A stretch of 61,423 bases of DNA from Nemertoderma westbladi (lineage: Eukaryota; Xenacoelomorpha; Nemertodermatida; Nemertodermatidae). The stretch spans positions 1 through 61,423 of the forward strand of contig JAUCBJ010001685.1 of the NCBI GenBank assembly GCA_032718475.1, in the 5' to 3' direction. The notes beneath the pieces are model-generated. The model was given only the letters and a program-made list of their open reading frames with translations, searched no databases and had not been told where the DNA came from. Numbering within the stretch: the first letter of the stretch is position 1; every line of letters begins with the position of its first letter. Below, piece by piece: positions 56,712 to 61,423 of the stretch. A program made the position numbers and the translations under genes.

Positions 56712-57083
56712 TAAATAAGAAACCCATGTCAAAAAGTTCTTATTTAAGGACTTTTAGTATTTATGTGTACAATTTCGATGTCTTAAATAAGGTAAATTTA
56801 AAAAATCCCTCTTATTTAGGAACTGGTCGTATTTTTGATGCAATTTTAAAACGCTTGTAGAAAAAAAACCGGACGGTGAAATGTTTTCTGGTTTTTTGCA
56901 TTATGTTCAAGAAAGACCCAACTTTTATATCTGTATATTGTGAAATAAAATTATGCGGTATTTTTTACTGAAACAAGTTCTTGCATATTACCGGTATGTC
57001 GAAAAAATATCCAAAAAAGGCCCAAAAACCCCTAAATAAGAGCCATTTTCCTTAAATAAGAACCCACTTTTGGAGCTTATTTA
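56712..57083 (-). mobile_element. miniature element C, copy 2 (inverted)
   Basis: Reverse complement of the element at 52937-53320, with matching ends (TTCTTATTTAAGGAAAATGG read on the minus strand) and interior (CCGGACGGTGAAATGTTTTC on the plus strand). The adjoining CAGTAGGGAACATA is shared by both copies, so homology extends a little beyond the element ends or the motif is part of it. Confidence 0.75.
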
Positions 57084-57659
57084 AGGGTAGGCCTATGTTC
57101 CCTACTGAATGGCAATCGGCCAACTGGCTGACTGCAGGAGTGGCTGACTGACTAGCCAACTCTGTCAGTCAGTCAACTTCAGAACTTCCTAAAATCTGCA
57201 GTCAAACGAACAGACGAATGAACGGTACACCTACTGCTGTACTGCCTACCGGCTGACCGGTAGGCCTAGCGTCTGACCGTACACAGGTACACCTGACACC
57301 TGTACGTACCCGGTCAGCCGGTACACAGTAAGCAGTAAGTGAGTCAGACCTGCAGTGCAGACCACAGAACATTATACTGTTATACCTGAGATAGGCCTGT
57401 ACTGCTGTAGGCCTACTGTTGTACTGTGCGTTAATTATTACAATATTATACCTGTATACACACAGACACAATTCTGCAATTTTCCCTACAGTAAAGTACA
57501 GCAGCAGTACAGCAGTAGGAGTAGAGTACAGGTAGGCCATGCCATGGTCAGATGGTACAGGACTGCTACAGTGCTAGTAGACTGAGCACTCTAAATCAGT
57601 AAATGTTATGTATTTTCAAATGTACAGCAGTACTGGTATCTAAATGTCTGAATGGGTAA
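57084..57659. other. CAGTAC/CCGGTA-rich block with no adjacent recognised gene
   Basis: Same word composition as the 5' flanks of the three genes (TACCGGCTGACCGGTAGG, CAGCAGCAGTACAGCAGTAG). If the composition marks promoters, an unrecognised transcript may start here. Confidence 0.35.
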
Positions 57660-57975
57660 AACGAACTTAGATCCTGCACTCCTGCAGGGCCTGACTTTGA
57701 TGAACATAGATCTTTGCGAAGTTAGGTCCTATATGCGAACATAGATCCTATCTGGTTGAACTTAGATCCTAACTAGGTGAACTTAGATCCTAACTAGGTG
57801 AACTTAGATCCCACTTTATACTATTAAAAGCCTTTTGGTAATCACCATGCTAGTCGCGAAGCGAACTTTAGATCCCACGTTGAAAGCAAAGCGAACTTAG
57901 ATCTTAGGTGAACTTAGATCCCAATTTATACAAATTCCTTAGCACCCGCTAGAGGAGAAGCGAACTTAGATCACA
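57660..57975. repeat. ~21-bp repeats of GAACTTAGATCCTAACTAGG
   Basis: About nine occurrences of GAACTTAGATC(C/T), three of them as regular ~21-bp units (57757-57812), the rest spaced irregularly and mixed with GCGAAGCGAACTT. Confidence 0.75.
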
Positions 57976-58764
57976 AGTGTACTGTGCATTGGCTGCGTTA
58001 TATCGATATTATAGTATATTGTACTGTGTTACATATTAAGCATATAAAAGTACTTAATAATCTAATGCAAATATGTCATATACTCAAAGTGGTTGCGATC
58101 AGTGACTCACCAACAAACTATAATTTGCCAATTAATAGCTATTCCGTTGCAATGTATTGGTGGTGGGATCCAAGTTCGCTTCCCTTCAAGTGGGATAATA
58201 TTTACAGTAAGGACTGCTGGTCTATTTTTTCTATGGTATTTTAACCCCCTCCAGTGAAAACTCACAACAAAAGTCCAGTGAATTTTTCCCTAGTGTATTT
58301 TAGCTCCCTCTAGTGAAAAGCCGATGTTCCCCGTTCCCATCTTATTAAATATTGGCCATGTGACTTCCTCGAGCCCAGTCTTCTACAATACTACTGTATA
58401 GATTCTGTAGTAATGCACATGCACATTTCAAATAACGAGGTCGTTAGTTTATTTAACATACAGTAGATTTATCCATATAGCCAAGATGGAGAATAGGATC
58501 ACACAAGATTCCCGTAGGCCTACATATTGTTCAATGTGCTAAACCTGGTCTTTGGGATGAGACTTCTGGGTACAATAGTCTACTCACTCCGCCCATTTAG
58601 AAGCCTCGTTGTTTCACCCCCGGTTAAAATACCCTATTAAATTCTAACCGGGGGGTGAAAATACACGAGGGAATTTTAACCTGGAGGTGAATTCTTAGGG
58701 GGGTGGAAATTCTCTCCTACATCTGAGTATGATTGAAACTCGTACTTATTAATCAATGTGGGGG
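57976..58764. other. intron 4 sequence, small hairpins only
   Basis: Holds two CCCTC(C/T)AGTGAAAA words (58240-58320) and the hairpin at 58612-58661. No gene seen. Confidence 0.4.
58612..58661. repeat. inverted repeat (hairpin), about 20-bp arms
   Basis: TTTCACCCCCGGTTAAAAT faces ATTCTAACCGGGGGGTGAAA with about ten bases between. More degenerate copies of the same words follow to 58720. Confidence 0.7.
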
Positions 58765-58896
58765 GAGCCACGAACTGAGCGAAGCCTTAGCATAGGGATG
58801 CCATTAACGAGTTGTCTGTCGTCGTTTAATTTTTGATTTTTAATAACTCAGTTTTTACTTTATGAAATTCAACCAAACTTTGTACGTATGTAGTTT
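58765..58896 (+). repeat. dispersed repeat family A, copy 3 (split by a LINE insertion)
   Basis: It starts GAGCCACGAACTGAGCGAAG and proceeds to TGTACGTATGTAGTTT, where a retrotransposon interrupts it. The family sequence resumes at 59913 with the duplicated TGTACGTATGTAGTTT, then GCCAAAAGAG. Confidence 0.75.
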
Positions 58897-59912
58897 TTTT
58901 TATCTCATAGGCTTGGCAACAATGCAATGCCTAAATAATATAGATTATGTATTCAATAATATTCACTTCTGACACATCAGTTACATAATACTACAATAAT
59001 TAGCAACATAATAGACACCGTTTTATATTATGCTGTCTCTTCAGCACTCATCGGGGTCTCGTTAGATACCCAAAGGAATCGCAGCGCCATCCTCAACTCC
59101 CACACACCTCCACTTGGTGCGTGATGCCCTGAAGCAGGCACACGTCGCCCTAAGGATACCAAACGAAAGCACTAAGCAGCGCCCTCACCCACCCCATGAT
59201 ACAGCTATATGGCTTCGCCCATTTAGTAGCTAGTCTCTCTGATAGCCTCCTCACCGTCATTGAGTACTCAGGTGTGAGTACATCATCCACTGTAGCAACC
59301 AGCGGAGTGAAATCTGCTTCCCGGAGAGCACATGCATCATGGTACTTGTTTTTCTTCTGAGTTTCCGGGGGCATCAGGGTCAACGACCCGAACATCGAAC
59401 AATGCCCGCCTCTGTGGCTGCCAGTAACCCCTTACCGAGAGATCAGCGCGCAAACCCTCCACACCACTTTCCTCGTTGGCCTCCCTGATTACAGGTTCCC
59501 GTGATATGCAAGATTCATGGAAAGCTAAACTAAAGAGTGCACCCTGGGTATCCCTGACCTCGTTGTGACGCAGAGCCACTAAACCCTCCTTCTTACAGTC
59601 AAGAGCGTGGGTTGTACTAAAAACTTCGCCACAACCATCGCATTTCGATGGGCCATTAACCAGAGGTCGTCCATACCTAAGGGATAGGCCATCCCAGAAC
59701 TCATTAGCAGACAAATCGAATTGGTGGCGCGCTACTGGAGCTACCGTTAGCCAACCAGAAGCCCGTTCGGAAGAAGCACGTTCAATCGTTCTCACTCTGT
59801 CTGGTGTGAAGCCTACAGTTACAATTCCAAGCACTGCCTCAGCCTTATCTTTCTTCTGGTGCCGAATGTTGTACTGATGGGCTTCCTTCAGGCAGCTTAA
59901 ATGATCTATATA
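58897..59912 (-). mobile_element. 5'-truncated non-LTR retrotransposon insertion with TSD and A-tail
   Basis: The segment is bounded by TGTACGTATGTAGTTT at 58881-58896 and 59913-59928 (a 16-bp target-site duplication; the tail side is ambiguous by a few bases because of a T run). The minus-strand 3' end is a run of about eight A. This is the signature of target-primed reverse transcription. It carries the C-terminal part of a retrotransposon protein (59062-59912) and a 3' untranslated region of roughly 160 bp, and it is nested in a copy of repeat family A. Confidence 0.8.
59062..59912 (-). pseudogene. retrotransposon protein C-terminal fragment with two frameshifts
   Basis: The first frame gives AEAVLGIVTVGFTPDRVRT, GLSLRYGRPLVNGPSKCDGC, HALDCKKEGLVALRHNEVRD and LRADLSVRGYWQPQRRALFD. 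A CxxC...H...C zinc knuckle is followed by a R/EP/D...D pattern that resembles the restriction-like endonuclease end of some non-LTR elements, but the clade is uncertain. The frame breaks near 59355, continues as KKNKYHDACALREADFTPLV ... MGWVRALLSAF, breaks again near 59160, and ends ASRTKWRCVGVEDGAAIPL at a stop at 59062-59064. The frame extends past the 5' edge (to 59963) only through flanking host sequence. It is non-functional. Confidence 0.75.
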
Positions 59913-60074
59913 TGTACGTATGTAGTTTGCCAAAAGAGTAATCCACCCCGCGGTAAACGACATACACGTCGCCCAGCAACTACGTTAATTGATCATGACC
60001 TGTCTAGCTTAAGAGGGACACTGGTCTATCTCAACATGAACTATTGCTTGGTTTACTTTTTTATTATTACGCAC

Positions 60075-60450
60075 CTAACGGCGGAAGCAATGTCCGCAAA
60101 GCGGAGGCGGCTGTGTTCTAGTGTTAAGCTTGGGGGAACCAATCAGACACCTCCAATGTTATATAGTGTCTGGTTGGAGATGTGGGCTGGGCATTGTACT
60201 TGACACAGTGAACCCGGAGCAGCATTCTTGTGAAAATGCCATCCAGAGATTTAGTTTCCTCGGCACTTAGAGCCCAGCATGGACTCACATAGAGGAGTAC
60301 TGGAACTACAGCTGCTCTAAATAATCGGAACTTAAGTTTTCGATTAATTCTGTGTGACTTGCAAATCCTGGAAAGCCCATTCAAGGCTGCCCTGTCCATG
60401 CCTTTCCCTTAAGTATTCGAAGATCCTCATCTGACTTCCTGTTCAAAATT
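60075..60450 (-). pseudogene. second LINE reverse-transcriptase fragment (same family as 17665-18411)
   Basis: The minus strand encodes RAALNGLSRICKSHRINRKL, FRLFRAAVVPVLLYVSPCW and DGIFTRMLLRVHCVKYNAQ, matching the 17.7 kb copy at about 85%. A frameshift follows, and the nucleotide match continues to CGCCTCCGCTTTGCGGACAT. VLLYV replaces VLLYG. Truncated at both ends and non-functional, it lies about 100 bp upstream of TMEM181 exon 5. Confidence 0.78.
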
Positions 60451-60556
60451 AAGTTGCTAAACAAGTAGCCGAAAAAGTTGCCACGTGTAAACCGGCTTTA
60501 CCTGCCGCCCATTCTAGAACAACTATTTATAATATTAATTATTTTTTCCTCTATAG

Positions 60557-60684
60557 ACCCGATATTCCCACTGACATTCCTGGTAGATTCTTGGATTCCC
60601 GGTTTATTCGATGGTTTATTCCAATCCACCTTCCTTTCTGTGCTTCTCCTGTTTTGGTTATGTGTTTATCATGGAATACGACAG
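60557..60684 (+). CDS. TMEM181: TMEM181-like exon 5
   Basis: This 128-nt exon has acceptor TTCCTCTATAG|ACCCG and donor CGACAG|GTGAGT. With the G carried over from exon 4 it encodes 43 residues: DPIFPLTFLVDSWIPGLFD, then a helix around FLSVLLLFWLCVYHGIRQ. These match the TMEM181 bundle closely, including the proline/aromatic pattern after the Asp and the FWLCVYHGIR helix end. It lies 32 kb downstream of exon 4, beyond the donor array and the antisense ICE1-like gene. That it begins in exactly the phase left by the first donor (and by every in-frame copy of it) supports the exon model. Confidence 0.9.
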
Positions 60685-61226
60685 GTGAGTAATTTTCTTA
60701 CTACCTCGTTACCTACAGTGCTTACTATACCAGATTGTTATACTTTTTTTCTCTAGCACTTATTTTTTTAATTATTTTTTCAGGAAATTTCCAGTTTTAC
60801 TGTGATTTCCTCTCAGCGCTCCTTGTTTTAATTTTTATTCGTCCCGATTTATGTCCTACCCTGTTAAGTTAATAATAATCAGTTGCTTCGAAATAGGATA
60901 ACATCAACATTCAACAAGTCACTTTCTTATTTATAAATTCATTATTTTGATGGGCGGCGTCTTTCCTTTTTCTTTTTTCAAAATTTCATGCATTTTTTTA
61001 CCCGTGTCCTATCCTTTTTTAATTGAGTTGTTAATTTTCCTATTTTTTGCAGGAAGGCATGCTAAACGCATTGATCGGCACAGACCATTATCCTTGATTT
61101 GATTGGCTTCCCTTTCTAAAGGCGACACATATAATTATACATTCAGTTTATCACGGCATAATATGTGTATAGGCTATACCGCGACCAATCATTATTTGAT
61201 CGCTGTGGTTTGTTTTTTTATTTTAG
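60685..61226 (+). other. TMEM181-like intron 5
   Basis: A T-rich 542-bp intron with GTGAGT at its start and TTTTATTTTAG at its end. No repeat or other gene seen. Confidence 0.7.
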
Positions 61227-61376
61227 TGCGAGCGACGGATAGTAACGTTCTACGTACCCAAAGTAGTCCTTGTATTCCTCCTATGGTTAGCCATGTTCTC
61301 TATAGCAACCTTGCAGTCTTACAGTGAACTAGATGACCCATCCTATTCATACAAGGTGGATCTCACAGGATTCAAC
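61227..61376 (+). CDS. TMEM181: TMEM181-like exon 6 (window ends just after it)
   Basis: This 50-codon exon, phase 0 at both ends, has acceptor TTTTATTTTAG|TGCGAG and a somewhat weak donor TTCAAC|GTTAGT. It encodes CERRIVTFYVPKVVLVFLLW, then more helix (LAMFSIATLQSYSEL) and DDPSYSYKVDLTGFN. The TFY-PK start, the hydrophobic helix and the ELDDPSYSYKV loop match the TMEM181 family region that follows the exon 5 helix. It has no internal start in this frame. Only 47 bp of the next intron are inside the window, so the remaining membrane segments and C-terminus are not seen. Confidence 0.82.
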
Positions 61377-61423
61377 GTTAGTTCCTCTTTTATTGTTGTT
61401 TTATTTCAATAACAAGTTTTTAA

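Larger units (their letters stand above)
3896..61376 (+). other. TMEM181: TMEM181-like gene, span of six coding exons (3' part lies beyond the window)
   Basis: This entry ties together the six exons listed separately. Their conceptual joins are phase-compatible: exons 1/2, 2/3 and 3/4 join in phase 0, exon 4/5 in phase 1 (a split Asp codon, G|AC), and exon 5/6 in phase 0. The joined product follows the TMEM181 (GPR178) family from its N-terminal membrane segment through the lumenal domain into the membrane bundle, with landmarks YNPMFTQLEIWFRF, LLLYNDPIFPLTFLVDSW and FWLCVYHGIR. TMEM181 belongs to the GOLD-domain seven-transmembrane group (relatives include Wntless, TMEM87 and GPR107), probably acting in the secretory pathway or at the cell surface; no substrate is shown here. 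Introns are about 5.7, 15.3, 2.7, 32.2 and 0.5 kb. Two antisense genes lie inside introns 2 and 4. Family assignment is confident; the last exons are missing. Confidence 0.9.

Overview
This window comes from an animal nuclear genome. Genes are split by GT-AG introns, intergenic and intronic DNA is AT-rich with many poly-G/poly-C runs, and there are non-LTR retrotransposon remnants, miniature DNA transposons and a very large amount of tandem repeat. Three genes are recognisable from their protein sequence: a TMEM181-family seven-membrane-segment protein, a P2X ATP-gated channel and an ICE1-like little elongation complex subunit. Together they fit an invertebrate metazoan. The species cannot be fixed from the sequence; a marine deuterostome is only an impression.

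Layout: one host gene, TMEM181-like (+ strand), fills almost the whole window. I reconstruct six coding exons by hand: 3906-4073, 9810-10022, 25340-25459, 28146-28326, 60557-60684 and 61227-61376. They join in compatible phases into one continuous TMEM181-like protein that runs off the right edge. Intron 1 holds a fold-back element (inverted arms 4600-4925 and 7515-7960) around a ~2.4 kb 30-bp minisatellite, then a ~1.5 kb array of about 15-bp units. Intron 2 starts with a 51-bp minisatellite and holds LINE debris, further minisatellites (14.5-15.7 kb and 20.56-21.76 kb) and, antisense, an intronless P2X receptor gene (22184-23455). Intron 4 (about 32.2 kb) starts with a 16.4 kb, ~322-copy 51-bp array and also holds, antisense, an intronless ICE1-like gene (45982-50967), a 2 kb 10-bp-period array split by a 307-bp Harbinger-like MITE, an inverted pair of ~380-bp elements and two LINE fragments.

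The most striking feature is that the two 51-bp arrays are not anonymous satellites. Each repeat unit is the last 32-35 nt of a TMEM181 exon plus the first 16-19 nt of the intron, so every unit carries a copy of the 5' splice site. Behind exon 4 this gives about 320 near-identical consensus donors in a row. The first ~171 are in the exon's reading frame with no stop codon, so use of any of them would add (n-1) x 17 residues of membrane-like sequence and still splice in frame to exon 5. A second, independent array of 13 donors follows exon 2. The observation is read directly from the sequence; any effect on splicing is inference.

The long open frames across the tandem arrays on both strands exist because the unit length is a multiple of three and lacks stops. 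I do not call them genes.
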